From assembly GCF_037027445.1 (NCBI RefSeq), contig NZ_JBANDL010000002.1, forward strand, positions 434,001 through 498,000: a DNA stretch of 64,000 nt. Reading direction: 5' to 3'. The position numbers were made by a program, and so were the translations under genes. Positions 10,449 to 18,909 of the stretch are shown here, in pieces. This DNA comes from Lysobacter firmicutimachus (GTDB taxonomy: Bacteria; Pseudomonadota; Gammaproteobacteria; Xanthomonadales; Xanthomonadaceae). The notes under the pieces are model-generated. The model had not been told where the DNA came from. It made no database searches and was given only the letters and a program-made list of their open reading frames with translations. Within the stretch, counting starts at the first letter, position 1. Each line of letters starts with the position of its first letter.

Positions 10449-10471
10449 CTCGAAAGAACGAGGACGCTTCA

Positions 10472-10813
10472 CTCCGAAATCGAACGCGCCCGCTCGCAAG
10501 CACCATCTCCACATGAAGGGATAGCGACCCGAGGAGGGGGGATTTGACCACCCTCGCACTCACATAAATATCCCTTGTTCACTCTCATACATTCCGCGAA
10601 CCGCGTCTTGGCCATGGACGTTGGGTCGACGACCAAGACGAAACTCGTAAAGAAATGCACGCCTTCGGACCGAGTCCGAAGGGAGGGCGGGGCTGCGGGG
10701 GCGGCCGAATGCCGCCCCCGTCATCTTCACTTTGCCTTGTTGGGAATGGATTGCGCTAGGAGCGCGCTATGGCCAAGACCAGCGACTACGCTTGAACATG
10801 GCCGGGCATGAGC
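10472..10813. other. Intergenic region right of IS copy 1
   Basis: No convincing gene on either strand. It holds one strong hairpin, listed separately. Base composition falls towards 10813, matching the AT-richer gene that follows. Confidence 0.5.
10696..10720. terminator. Strong hairpin, possible terminator
   Basis: Perfect 10-bp stem CGGGGGCGGC / GCCGCCCCCG with a CGAAT loop. It lies 94 nt beyond the stop of the minus-strand GH85 gene. Neither strand has a clear U-run, so it could terminate that gene or be a leftover from a gene lost at the IS junction. Confidence 0.4.
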
Positions 10814-12583
10814 TTATTGAGGAGCTGTCCCCTCGGCCCATAATTCGTTGTAGAAATTATAATAAGAAAATCCCTCCCGATTGATTTGCATCACCAAGTC
10901 GAGCAAGGGAAATTGGCCGTAGGCTTCATAGCCATTCGAATAGCTCGGGATGGCTTCAACCACCTTATAGGTAGGCACCTGGAGGATGCAGGACCGATCT
11001 TGGGCCACGCCGTAATGAGCAGCCTGCTCGGCGGTCACCCGGTTACAGGTCACGCCCTGCTGCGGATTCGACACCGGATTCGCCCGGTAGTTCCATACAT
11101 GCGGGTGAATGTCTATGACGTTATTGGAGCGGATGTTTCCGCGCCCGTCGTTAGAGGTCCTGGGCGCTTCCTTTTCCCACCACTTGAATGCGGGCATATA
11201 CTGGGCAAACAACGGATCAAGGAAGTTGATGCGAGGATCGTTGTCCGGCCAGCCGGACCATGCGACGATATCGCTGCGCGTGCTCACCCAGGAGGTCGCG
11301 TTCGCCTGATACTCCAGGGGATTGTTGAACTCAAGCACTTCGGCCTGCAGACCGTCTTCCGAGAATTCCAGATAGCAGTTGCCGGCGCATTGTTGGCCCG
11401 AGTTTTTGGCGGTGACTTGCCAACTCTGCTCATTCGGGTTAGTCCAGGGATCTGGAATCACCGACTGCAGATTGATTTTGACTACCGTAGTGGGAAGCGG
11501 CGAACTCGTATCGCCGCCACACAACGCAGTCTCATCCTTCCCGATCGGATAGCGGGCTTGCGCGTACTGCTTGAAGCCCGGCCATTCGCCCGCCCCGTTA
11601 AAATACTGGCATTGGGTCGCTTGGGCAGCCTTGATCCTCAGCGGCCACGTTCTGCCTTTCGGCGTGTTGCGAAGAAAAACTTCGTCCAAGTACATCAGAT
11701 ATGTCTTTTCTTGACCCTCGAACTTCTTCTTGGTGTATTCGGGGTCGATGCCGAGCGCGAGGTCCAGACCATGGAAAGTGGGGTTGGTTTTGCCGAAATC
11801 CGCGATATGCGCGTCGGTAACGACTCCGCCAAGCGTTTTATCGGACGACCCCGTATAGACGATGAACTCCACACCTCTGGCCTTGAACTTTGGAAAGATG
11901 TGATTCAACAGACGCCGCATCTGAATGGTGTCCTGCGAATTCGAATTCGCAAAACCTTGCTCAATGTTGAGGAACCAGCCGTCCAGTTTCAGCTGCTTGG
12001 CGATCTCCTCCAGTCGGAGCAGCGCGTCGATATTGAAGTCCGCCAGTTCGGTTGCATCCCAGTTCCAGGGATCCTTCAATGAACCGATCAGCGTATTGAC
12101 CATTCCATCGTTGCCCTTTTCGGCATCGATGTACACGGTGCCGTAGATCTTGACCCCGTTCTCATGCGCCGCGCTGACCCAGTTGGGGTCGGGAGCGATC
12201 ACATGAGCCCCCGTATCCTGCTCTCCCCCCATGAAGATCATCTTGCGGATGAAGGCCCAGTTATTGAAGGTCACCGGCGGAGGCGCGCCTTCCGGATAGG
12301 CTTTGACGGCATGAGAACGGGTTCGATATATCGCCGTGAATTCGGCTCCGGGGTCGACACGACCGTCAACCATCCACCTTGAGGCCATGTCGGTGTTCAG
12401 CGGAACACTAGATGGCGCGGGCCGATTCGACGAGACAATGGGGTTGTTACCCAAGAGATAGTCGAAACCCTCTGAGTTGCTGTTCCTGTCCAACGCCCAG
12501 GTATAGGTTTCTAGTTCGGCGGCCATACTGCTGGCGCTGGCAAGAAGACACAGAGATATCGCGATCGACACGTTGCGTTTCAT
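10814..12583 (-). CDS. Secreted GH85-like endo-beta-N-acetylglucosaminidase
   Basis: 589 residues. GH85 enzymes cut the GlcNAc-beta-1,4-GlcNAc core of N-linked glycans, releasing oligosaccharides from glycoproteins. The signal peptide is MKRNVSIAISLCLLASASSM up to about residue 22. The family's catalytic signature is at residues 201-208, DGWFLNIE: Asn206 orients the substrate acetamide and Glu208 is the general acid/base, matching the N-x-E pair of Endo-A. Another barrel strand typical of the family is at about 131-153 (APDPNWVSAAHENGVKIYGT). The region after ~360 is less familiar. AGGA lies 6 nt before the ATG. The gene is visibly AT-richer than its surroundings and lies between two IS elements, which suggests acquisition. 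It probably acts on eukaryotic (fungal or host) glycoproteins. Confidence 0.8.
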   Translation of the reverse strand: MKRNVSIAISLCLLASASSMAAELETYTWALDRNSNSEGFDYLLGNNPIVSSNRPAPSSVPLNTDMASRWMVDGRVDPGAEFTAIYRTRSHAVKAYPEGAPPPVTFNNWAFIRKMIFMGGEQDTGAHVIAPDPNWVSAAHENGVKIYGTVYIDAEKGNDGMVNTLIGSLKDPWNWDATELADFNIDALLRLEEIAKQLKLDGWFLNIEQGFANSNSQDTIQMRRLLNHIFPKFKARGVEFIVYTGSSDKTLGGVVTDAHIADFGKTNPTFHGLDLALGIDPEYTKKKFEGQEKTYLMYLDEVFLRNTPKGRTWPLRIKAAQATQCQYFNGAGEWPGFKQYAQARYPIGKDETALCGGDTSSPLPTTVVKINLQSVIPDPWTNPNEQSWQVTAKNSGQQCAGNCYLEFSEDGLQAEVLEFNNPLEYQANATSWVSTRSDIVAWSGWPDNDPRINFLDPLFAQYMPAFKWWEKEAPRTSNDGRGNIRSNNVIDIHPHVWNYRANPVSNPQQGVTCNRVTAEQAAHYGVAQDRSCILQVPTYKVVEAIPSYSNGYEAYGQFPLLDLVMQINREGFSYYNFYNELWAEGTAPQ

Positions 12584-12897
12584 TCATCATCCTTCGACTT
12601 AGTTCTGTATGCGGATAACAACCAAAATGTGCTGACGACGCTTTCGCCGAAGAACAAAAGGACCAAACGACAAAAGGCAGGACCGCACATTCATTTCAAC
12701 GTATTACCTCTCCGCTGGCCTTGGAATGGGCAATTGTCTTAGCCCCATTTGCTGTTGAGACACTCATCGTCCAGGCGACAGTGCTGATTGAGCAGGAGAT
12801 TGATCGCCGCCCTCAGCGTGCTAACCAAGAACGCAGGATTGCGGAACGGACTGTTCTTCGACATCTGTCAAATTCCTTGGGCGCACGAGGGCGCCGC
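12584..12897. other. Intergenic region upstream of the GH85 gene
   Basis: The AT-rich stretch 12584-12720 should hold the GH85 promoter, but no confident -35/-10 pair was picked. The remainder holds one short candidate reading frame, listed separately. Confidence 0.4.
12739..12864 (-). CDS. Possible 41-residue peptide gene
   Basis: An ATG at 12864 is preceded by AAGGAA at 8-nt spacing, a good ribosome binding site. It opens a 41-codon frame beginning MSKNSPFRNPAFLVSTLRAA, with a hydrophobic centre (INLLL) and an acidic, cysteine-containing tail (C29, C35). No family is recognised. It starts 34 bp from the left inverted repeat of the second IS, so any promoter would have to sit inside the IS. 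It could be a real small peptide or a chance frame. Confidence 0.3.
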   Translation of the reverse strand: MSKNSPFRNPAFLVSTLRAAINLLLNQHCRLDDECLNSKWG

Positions 12898-12914
12898 TGT
12901 CACCTCCCCGCAAA

Positions 12915-13776
12915 TCAGTGCCAACCAACACTAGAGGTCGCCGGGTCGTTCCGAACTCGGAACTCGGCGGGTGTTAGACCGCCCAGGCTGTCATGGGGTA
13001 TCTCGCCGTTGTAGTCGCACAGCCGCTGTTCGGTGTGTTCGCGAACCTCGTTCAGGGTTCGAAATACGTGCATGTCCAACACGCCGCGTCGGTAGCTGCC
13101 GTTGAAGCGTTCGATAAAGCCGTTCTGCATCGGCCGGACCGGCTCGATGAAATCCAGGGCGATCCCTTTGCGCTCAGCCCGCTCGGCCAGCGCCAAGGCG
13201 ATGAACTCCGGGCCGTTGTCCAACCGCAGCTTGCGGGGGTAACCGCGCCAAGCGGCAGCGCGCTCCAAGGTGCGGACGGCTCGGGTAGCCGGTAGATTCA
13301 GATCGACTTCGATCGCCAATGCTTCGCGACTGAAGTTGTCGATGACATTGAAGGTGCGAAAGCGTCGGCCATCCCACAGCGCGTCGGACATGAAGTCGAT
13401 CGACCAACTCCCGTTGATCTACTCGCCGGCTACCAGTGGCAAAGGATGCCGGCTAGGTAGTCGTTTCTTGCCGCGACGTCGGTGATTGAGCTGCATCAAG
13501 CAATACACCCGCCACACTCGCTTGTGGTTCCAAGGCTGCCCCCGGCGCCGTATCAACTGAAACAGCTTGTCGAATCCGCGCTCGGGAAACCGTTCTGCCA
13601 GCTCCGCCAACAGCGCAATGACTTCCTCGTCGCGATCCGGCCGCTTTCGATAGCGCACCGTCGATCGCGACAGGCCGATCGCCGTACAAGCCCGGCGCTC
13701 GCTCCAGTCGTAGTGTTCCATCAACCACGCGGCCAGCGGGCGCTGGTGCGCCGGGATCAGAGCTTTTTTGCGATGA
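12915..13776 (-). pseudogene. IS3-family transposase OrfB with internal stop
   Basis: The N-terminal half (ALIPAHQRPLAAWLMEHYDW, SRSTVRYRKRPDRDEE) runs in frame to a TAG at 13419-13421. After the stop the same frame continues with [27 protein letters not shown] and [13 protein letters not shown], which are the DDE core residues. Relatives have Gln here (VAGEQIN-type), so a CAG-to-TAG change is the likely lesion. The C-terminal [10 protein letters not shown] motif is intact. Confidence 0.8.
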
Positions 13777-14018
13777 CATCCTTCAAGGCATGGTTTTCCA
13801 TCGCCAGTTCGGCGTACATCCGTTTGAGCTTGTTCGGCTTCCAAATCCCGCAGCCGCTGCACATCCGCCGCCTCCATGCCGCCGTACTTGGATTTCCACA
13901 CGTAGTACGTCGCCTCGGAAATGCCTAACTCCCGACAGACGTCCTTGACTTGGCGGCCGCCTTCGACCTGCTTGAGTGTCGCGACGATCTGGCTTTCCGT
14001 GAACTTGCTCTTGCGCAT
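13757..14018 (-). pseudogene. IS3-family transposase OrfA, frameshifted
   Basis: Starts MRKSKFTESQIVATLKQVEG and keeps the helix-turn-helix (GISEATYYVWKSKYGG). The frame slips after RDLEAE. Comparison with the 88-residue OrfA of copy 1 suggests a deletion of about 5 nt near 13837. The other frame then reads KLKRMYAELAMENHALKDVI to the expected stop at 13757. The slip joins orfA directly to the orfB frame, an accidental fusion. Confidence 0.75.
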
Positions 14019-14090
14019 CTTGGTCTCCTTCGGGCTAGTTTGCCTGGAGACCTCTGGCTATTGATGGAGTGAGTTTACGCGGAAGTGACA

Positions 14091-14339
14091 CAGCCACTGC
14101 GTTGGGCCAGTCCGAAGCGCCATATGGCGGACAACGCAGATTCGTATTAAGTCAATCGTAGTGCCCTGCAAGACGGCTTCCTCGTGCATCGTCAGCGCGC
14201 CGGCATCGCGCAGCACTCTGGCTTCGACAACCAAGCCGGACAAAGTGCGATGGTCTTCGGAAAGTCCACCGACCACCAAGCGGATGTGCATCATACGGTT
14301 AACTTCTGAATTGACGCGCCGCAGGGCGGATTCGACCAC
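14091..14339 (-). pseudogene. Unrecognised minus-strand frame cut by IS copy 2
   Basis: A GTG-initiated frame from 14339 (MVESALRRVNSEVNRMMHIR, then LVVGGLSEDHRTLSGLVVEA) runs into the right end of IS copy 2 at 14090 and stops inside it at 14058. The composition looks like real coding sequence, but no family is recognised and no clear ribosome binding site is present. It may be the 5' piece of a gene interrupted by the insertion. Confidence 0.3.
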
Positions 14340-14351
14340 AAGACCAGACGA

Positions 14352-14384
14352 TGAAAAGGCGCCGTGCGACCCGCACGGCGCCTT
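14352..14384 (-). terminator. Terminator of the PPC metalloprotease gene
   Basis: 13-bp perfect stem AAGGCGCCGTGCG / CGCACGGCGCCTT with a 3-nt loop, 41 nt after the stop codon. On the minus strand the stem runs directly into TTTT. A good intrinsic terminator. Confidence 0.8.
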
Positions 14385-14424
14385 GGATCACGCGCCTAAA
14401 GTTCGTCTTAGTAAGACGCCGCCA

Positions 14425-16944
14425 CTATCGGTAGCTTCCTGCCACACTCATCCCCGAGAAATCGGACCAGCCGTTCACCATTACGTAGTATGTGCCAGCC
14501 TGGACATTGGAGATCCGACAGGTTTCCAGGCCGCTACCGAGGTTGGCACGACATTCGTAGTTCGTTGCGGTCGGAGATGAGCCACGCTTGACGTATAGAT
14601 CCGCGTCGCCGCGGTACCCGCTTATCGTGAAGACCAGATCCGTTGCTCCGAACGGAACCGTCATAGCCCAGTATTGATAGCTTCCCTGTGCGCCAGCGAC
14701 ATTGTTCACGGAAACACCGTTACTCAGCGTTCCGAACGATCCGCTCGGACTGTCGCTGGTCGCGTAGCTGCCAACCAGACGCATACCGGAATAGGCCGTA
14801 TAGCCGTTCACCAGAATATGATAGGTACCGGCTTTCGAATCGGACAGCCGGCAGGTTTCCGCACCGGCTCCCAAGTACGCGCGGCAGTCGTAGTTTGTCG
14901 GCGTCGGTGCGGAACCGTACTTGACGTAGAGGTCAGCATCGCCGGTGTAGCCACTGGTGGCGAACTGCACATTGGACGCCCCCGACGGCACCTGCATGGT
15001 CCAGAACCGATAGCTTCCCGTAGCCCCAGACAAGCCGGTCTGTGCAACGCCGTTGACTAGAACTGCCGCACCGCCTTCCTCATAGCTGCCGACCAAGCTC
15101 ATTCCGGAGAACGCGGACCAACCGTTCACCATCACATGATAAGTGCCTGCTTGCGAGGTAGGTATGTTGCAGGTCTCTGCGCCCGCCCCCAGGTTCGCGC
15201 GGCAGTCGTAGCTGGTCGTGGTCGGTGCGGAGCCGTATTTGACGTACAAGTCGGCATCGCCGCTGTATCCGCTGATCGAAAATTTCAGCCGCGACGCACC
15301 CGGCGGCACGAGCAGGGTCCAATGCTGATAGCTCCCCATAGAACCCGAAATACCAGTGACGGGCACGCGATTGCTCAAGGATGCGCCGCTGGATGCCGGT
15401 GCCGAAACCGTCACCGATTTGCTAGTCGAACGACTGACTCCACGATTGTCGGTTACCGTCAGGGTAACGGTATAAGTACCGGCTTTGGCGTAGGTTCGGC
15501 TTGGCGCAGCGTCGGTCGACGAAGTGCCATCGCCGAAGCTCCAACTCCGGGACACGATGCTGCCATCGCTATCAACCGATCGGTCCGCGAAAGTCACTGC
15601 CAGGTCCTTGGCCGTAAAAGAGAAGTCTGCAACCGGGGCTAGGTTCACCGGCGCCGCTCCGCGAAAAGCAGCTACACGATGCTTGTTCTCGATCAGAACG
15701 CGCCGATTATCGTTCAAATCAGCGGTGCCGAGGCTACGACCGTTATAGGTAAGTTCCGGGCTGGAATAGTAATTCACTCGCGCCGAGCTGACCGACCAAC
15801 CGGGACAACTCCAAGCATAGGTCATGATGGTGCCGAGCGATCCGTCCGCCGCGCAATGACCTTGGCCGTAGCGGAAGTAGCTGTTGCCGCCGGGGTTGGT
15901 ATAGCTATCGTGGCCAGCCCCTAGCAAATGGGATATTTCGTGGCCGACCGTATAGTTGTTGATCATGCTATGTACGGACACCAGAGCAATCGCCTTCGAC
16001 TCATCGGCATTCAAATGGGCTATGCCGGAAATAAACCCTTGTGGGCGAGTTATCAGCAAAACAACATCGGCGGACTCTGCGTTTCGCGCCGTATGGATCT
16101 GGTCCATATAGCCGTCAGCTGGATTGATCGCTCGTTCTAAATTGACAAATTGATCGGAACCCGACGGATAATCCATTTCCAGGATGTTGCTCGTCAGCTC
16201 GAGCGTAATCCCGGTCCGAGAATTGCTGTAGCCAAGATTAGCTTCCGCGATGCCGCGCTCCACCAAGGAACGAATGTCCGCGCCATAGCTAGCGATCGCA
16301 TCTTTGGTAACAGCTGCCATCACGCGGATGGTTACCTGCTCGCCCGCGTTCAACGCGGCAGGACCGACCGCACCAGTCGCCAGGCGTTGCGGGTACGATT
16401 GCGCTGGCTTTGGCGCACCTCCCGGCGAGCTCAACACTTCGTCGTGCCCTGAAGCCGACTCCTCGACACGCTCCACGGCGTGTTCGCCATTCGACAACGG
16501 GCGGATGCTGAACAGCGCGCCGTTGATACGCACGCTGCCGGTGACGTTGTCGCCGCGACGCACCAAAATCACGGAATTCAGCGCGTCGTGAACCACCTCG
16601 CGTCCGGTCATACGGCGCGACTTTGAGGTTTCGCGTACATGGCCGACCCAAAGTAGGCTGCCGCTGTCCGTATGCCTTGCGCTTTCCAACACCAAGGTCA
16701 CTCGATCTCCGCCGAGATCGACCTCGATTTCAGAGCTATTCTCCGATACCGTCGCGGCGTTGAGTTTCATTATCCGCAATTGCGAAGCGCCCGGAGATCC
16801 GGCCGCACCCGTCACGCGCAAGCTCGTCGCCGACGGTTTGATTTCTCCCACAAACAAGGGCTGACCGGCCTGGGCGTAGGAGCCGAGAGCCAAGACACCG
16901 AATGCGATCAGGGGGCGTAGGGAAGCACTAGCTTTTGAAGTCAT
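14425..16944 (-). CDS. Secreted metzincin metalloprotease with PKD and three PPC domains
   Basis: 839 residues from the ATG at 16944. The frame is open upstream, but a signal peptide begins here (MTSKASASLRPLIAFGVLAL, then GSYAQA). The zinc-binding motif HEISHLLGAGHD is at residues 335-346 (His335, His339, His345; catalytic Glu336), with the metzincin Met-turn at about Met374 (GTIMTY), so it is a reprolysin/M12-like peptidase. A PKD domain follows at about 437-515 (SWSFGDGTSS, YTVTLTVTDN). Three pre-peptidase C-terminal domains (about 523-615, 625-715, 740-839) each contain GDADLYVKYGS-like and YHVMVNGW-like motifs. PPC domains are usually removed after secretion and may bind surfaces. A candidate regulatory palindrome lies 207 bp upstream of the start. 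It is flanked by IS elements. Confidence 0.88.
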   Translation of the reverse strand: MTSKASASLRPLIAFGVLALGSYAQAGQPLFVGEIKPSATSLRVTGAAGSPGASQLRIMKLNAATVSENSSEIEVDLGGDRVTLVLESARHTDSGSLLWVGHVRETSKSRRMTGREVVHDALNSVILVRRGDNVTGSVRINGALFSIRPLSNGEHAVERVEESASGHDEVLSSPGGAPKPAQSYPQRLATGAVGPAALNAGEQVTIRVMAAVTKDAIASYGADIRSLVERGIAEANLGYSNSRTGITLELTSNILEMDYPSGSDQFVNLERAINPADGYMDQIHTARNAESADVVLLITRPQGFISGIAHLNADESKAIALVSVHSMINNYTVGHEISHLLGAGHDSYTNPGGNSYFRYGQGHCAADGSLGTIMTYAWSCPGWSVSSARVNYYSSPELTYNGRSLGTADLNDNRRVLIENKHRVAAFRGAAPVNLAPVADFSFTAKDLAVTFADRSVDSDGSIVSRSWSFGDGTSSTDAAPSRTYAKAGTYTVTLTVTDNRGVSRSTSKSVTVSAPASSGASLSNRVPVTGISGSMGSYQHWTLLVPPGASRLKFSISGYSGDADLYVKYGSAPTTTSYDCRANLGAGAETCNIPTSQAGTYHVMVNGWSAFSGMSLVGSYEEGGAAVLVNGVAQTGLSGATGSYRFWTMQVPSGASNVQFATSGYTGDADLYVKYGSAPTPTNYDCRAYLGAGAETCRLSDSKAGTYHILVNGYTAYSGMRLVGSYATSDSPSGSFGTLSNGVSVNNVAGAQGSYQYWAMTVPFGATDLVFTISGYRGDADLYVKRGSSPTATNYECRANLGSGLETCRISNVQAGTYYVMVNGWSDFSGMSVAGSYR

Positions 16945-17283
16945 GGCATCGTTCCATTGGTTTCCGTTGTTTGATTTCCTTGGCTCGCAACGGGCGACCC
17001 GCGCGCTGCGATTTACCACTAGCCCCTTAACCTTCGGCCTTGCAAGCGGGCTGTGAAGCTCGTCGACCGACCCTTGCATGCGCGAGGGTTCGCGAATATT
17101 TCTGTCGGAAGCCACAACGCACCATGAATGTGCACGCATGGCTAAATTATCTAAGAATATTCCTAGTTCTACCTCCGCATTTGTACTAGTTGATCCGCCC
17201 CCCCCCACTGAGCCATACCACGTAAAGCTGTAAAGTCCGCCAACCCACGAGGACGGACGTGCGCAAGAGTCGATTCACTAACG
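16945..17283. other. Upstream region of the metalloprotease gene
   Basis: No gene. It holds the RcsAB-box-like palindrome at 17151 and a run of nine C at 17198-17206. The AT-rich stretch around 17130-17180 is the probable promoter and control region. Confidence 0.5.
17151..17166. promoter_or_regulatory. RcsAB/BvgA-type palindrome upstream of the metalloprotease
   Basis: CTAAGAATATTCCTAG contains the enterobacterial RcsAB box consensus TAAGAATATTCCTA exactly. It lies 207 bp upstream of the metalloprotease start. Similar sites occur elsewhere in this window in front of other exported proteins. Candidate binders are the NarL/LuxR regulators at 44200 and 58766. Confidence 0.55.
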
Positions 17284-17637
17284 AGGTGCGTGGCGCCCCA
17301 AACGATTGCGTTTGGACAATGGCCTGGAGCTCATCAGCGCCACATTGAAGCAATGGGCCAAGCGCCACAGCGTCGATCTGGTCCAGATCCAGCCCGGAAA
17401 GCCGCCCCAGAACGCCTACATCGAGCGATTCAACCGCACGTTCCGCGCCGAATCGCTGGACCGGTTCGCTTTCATCGCGCTGGATGAAGCCCGGCGCATG
17501 GCCGAGGACTGGCGCCACCGTTACACCCACCATCGACCGCGCCGATCGATGGGCGGCCTTTCACCACATCACTACGCGATGGAAAACTTGCCATCTACCT
17601 CTAGTTTCAAGTGACTCGAAAGAACGAGGACGCTTCA
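17284..17637 (+). mobile_element. Truncated 3' end of an IS3 element (same type as copy 1)
   Basis: From GAGGTGCGTGGC onward the sequence is clearly homologous, but not identical, to the end of IS copy 1. It encodes the last ~100 residues of OrfB (MRLDNGLELISATLKQWAKR, NAYIERFNRTFRAE, LGGLSP-like SMGGLSPHHY) and ends in the same right inverted repeat AACGAGGACGCTTCA at 17623-17637. The first DDE Asp and everything before it are missing. Confidence 0.85.
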
Positions 17638-18084
17638 GCGAATCGGCAGGCGCATACGGGCGGCTCACGTGTGGGGATCGCGCGGCGACCGGGTGCGCGT
17701 CGCAGCCGTTGGCGCCGTCGCGGCCTCGGCCAGGCGTACCTCGACCGCGGCCGCGCGCAGGGTTCGCAGCAACGCGAGGGCGATGTCGAGATGGGCGAAG
17801 CGGCAGACACTGCCGAGCTTGGCAGTCAGCACGGCCTCGTGCAGGGTTGTAGCCGCGCGCGGCGCCGGGACGGGCGAGTTCGATCAACGTGGCCCTGGGG
17901 CAGCGCGTTCTTCGACGCGGGCTCCCGATACACGTGGATGCGGGCGACGCTGCGCGCGTTCATGGGCACCGACAAGTCCGGCCGCGGGCGCGGCCCCGGA
18001 CATGACGTGCAATTACGTGAAGTGCAGGTGCCAAGCGCTGGACCGACGTGCGGCCAGCAACGCGAATCTTGCGACCACGCCGCC
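17638..18084. other. Gap without a supported gene
   Basis: GC-rich sequence with open frames on both strands but none with family resemblance or a good start. A GTCCGG...CCGGAC hairpin at about 17977-18002 may terminate the minus-strand gene that ends at 18085. Confidence 0.4.
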
Positions 18085-18789
18085 TTACCGCACGGACTTG
18101 TCCAGTTGCTGCAGGTCCTGGAGGGCAGCGACTGCCGAAAACACCGTCGACACCAAGACGCCGCACTCCCGCCCGCAAGCGGCGTTGCCGAGCAGCAGAC
18201 CGGCGACGTCCGCTGCGACGACTTCCCAAGGAAAGCTTCGCCCTGCCGTGGTGACGAGCGGCCGCTGTCGCGACCACAGTTCCAGTGAGTATCGGGCGGT
18301 TGCGATCGCGGCCAGAACTTCCAGATCGCCGTCGCTGCGTCCGAGCTGTCCTATCGCCTTCGCTTCCAGCGCCTTCAGCTCCCGACTCGCGGCCTCGGGG
18401 TCGGCTGCGCCGGCGAAGACCCGGTCGATATCTTTAAAATAGGCGAACTGCGCGGGATCGAAGCGGCTGTGCAGCGAACGCAGGTTGTCGGCCAGCGTCA
18501 GGCGCGGATCTGGGCGAAGACTGCCGGCGATCTGCGCATACTCGCGAACAAATTCATCGGCATCTTCGTCCTTGCGCGCGCCGCATTTCCGCACCAGCGA
18601 ATCGGCGAGAACGAGTTCGCCGCCACCGGCGTAGTTGACTATCAAGCAGCCCGCATAAGCGTTATGCGCCACGCCTACGCCATGCATAGGGTTGTAGCTG
18701 TAATTTTCTGACGACGGAAAACTTTGACATGCGCCGGGCAAGGACGCCAAGGACAAGGCGATGCCCAGGGAGGTGGCAAGAAGTTTCAT
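18085..18789 (-). CDS. Secreted protein of unknown function, paralogue A
   Basis: 234 residues. A signal peptide (MKLLATSLGIALSLASLPGA) precedes a conserved block YNPMHGVGVAHNAYAGC at about residues 32-48. The middle (FAYFKDIDRVFAGAADPEAA, LGRSDGDLEVLAAIATARYS) is helical. The C-terminus is hydrophobic with a Cys pair (ADVAGLLLGNAACGRECGVL). The start is supported by AGAGGA before the ATG. The neighbour at 18910-19608 is a clear paralogue in the same orientation 120 bp upstream, so the two are probably one transcript. I do not recognise a characterised family. Secreted proteins with an N-terminal N-P...HN block and a C-terminal A-D-x-x-G hydrophobic tail occur in other bacteria, but this is recollection, not a search. 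Confidence 0.8.
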   Translation of the reverse strand: MKLLATSLGIALSLASLPGACQSFPSSENYSYNPMHGVGVAHNAYAGCLIVNYAGGGELVLADSLVRKCGARKDEDADEFVREYAQIAGSLRPDPRLTLADNLRSLHSRFDPAQFAYFKDIDRVFAGAADPEAASRELKALEAKAIGQLGRSDGDLEVLAAIATARYSLELWSRQRPLVTTAGRSFPWEVVAADVAGLLLGNAACGRECGVLVSTVFSAVAALQDLQQLDKSVR

Positions 18790-18909
18790 GAGGAGTCCTC
18801 TGGCTCGTTAGCGGTGGAGCGGCCCTCGTTGCCTCTGCTTGACGCACGGGGCGCCGTTTGGGAAGGCTGGCCGAGCGGGAGGCCCGTTGCCGGGCCCCCG
18901 CACCAGCGA

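Larger units (their letters stand above)
9290..10471 (+). mobile_element. IS3-family insertion sequence, copy 1 (inactive)
   Basis: The element is bounded by perfect 15-bp inverted repeats: TGAAGCGTCCTCGTT at 9290-9304 and AACGAGGACGCTTCA at 10457-10471. It holds an orfA (helix-turn-helix) and an orfB (DDE integrase) in the usual IS3 arrangement; the OrfA type is like the IS407 group. Flanking bases CACC and CTCC are not an exact target duplication, so the element is old or its flanks have been rearranged. OrfB is frameshifted, so it cannot move by itself. A truncated relative with the same right end lies at 17284-17637. Confidence 0.85.
12898..14090 (-). mobile_element. IS3-family insertion sequence, copy 2 (decayed)
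   Basis: Imperfect terminal inverted repeats: TGTCACCTCCCCGCAAAT at 12898-12915 and GTTTACGCGGAAGTGACA at 14073-14090 match at 14 of 18 positions when one is reverse-complemented. The element carries orfA and orfB on the minus strand, both broken. It is a different IS3 subtype from copy 1 (MRKSKFTESQIVATLKQVEG). No clear target duplication was found. Confidence 0.8.

Noticed and set aside
9286..10475. Possible target-site duplication CACC / CTCC around IS copy 1
   Set aside because: Only three of four bases match; chance is likely.
14396..14411. CTAAAGTTCGTCTTAG, resembling the regulatory palindromes
   Set aside because: It lies downstream of the metalloprotease stop codon between the gene and its terminator, not upstream of any gene, and the core differs.
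17198..17206. Run of nine C upstream of the metalloprotease
   Set aside because: Short enough to be expected in this base composition and not placed near a promoter element; much weaker than the G14 run.
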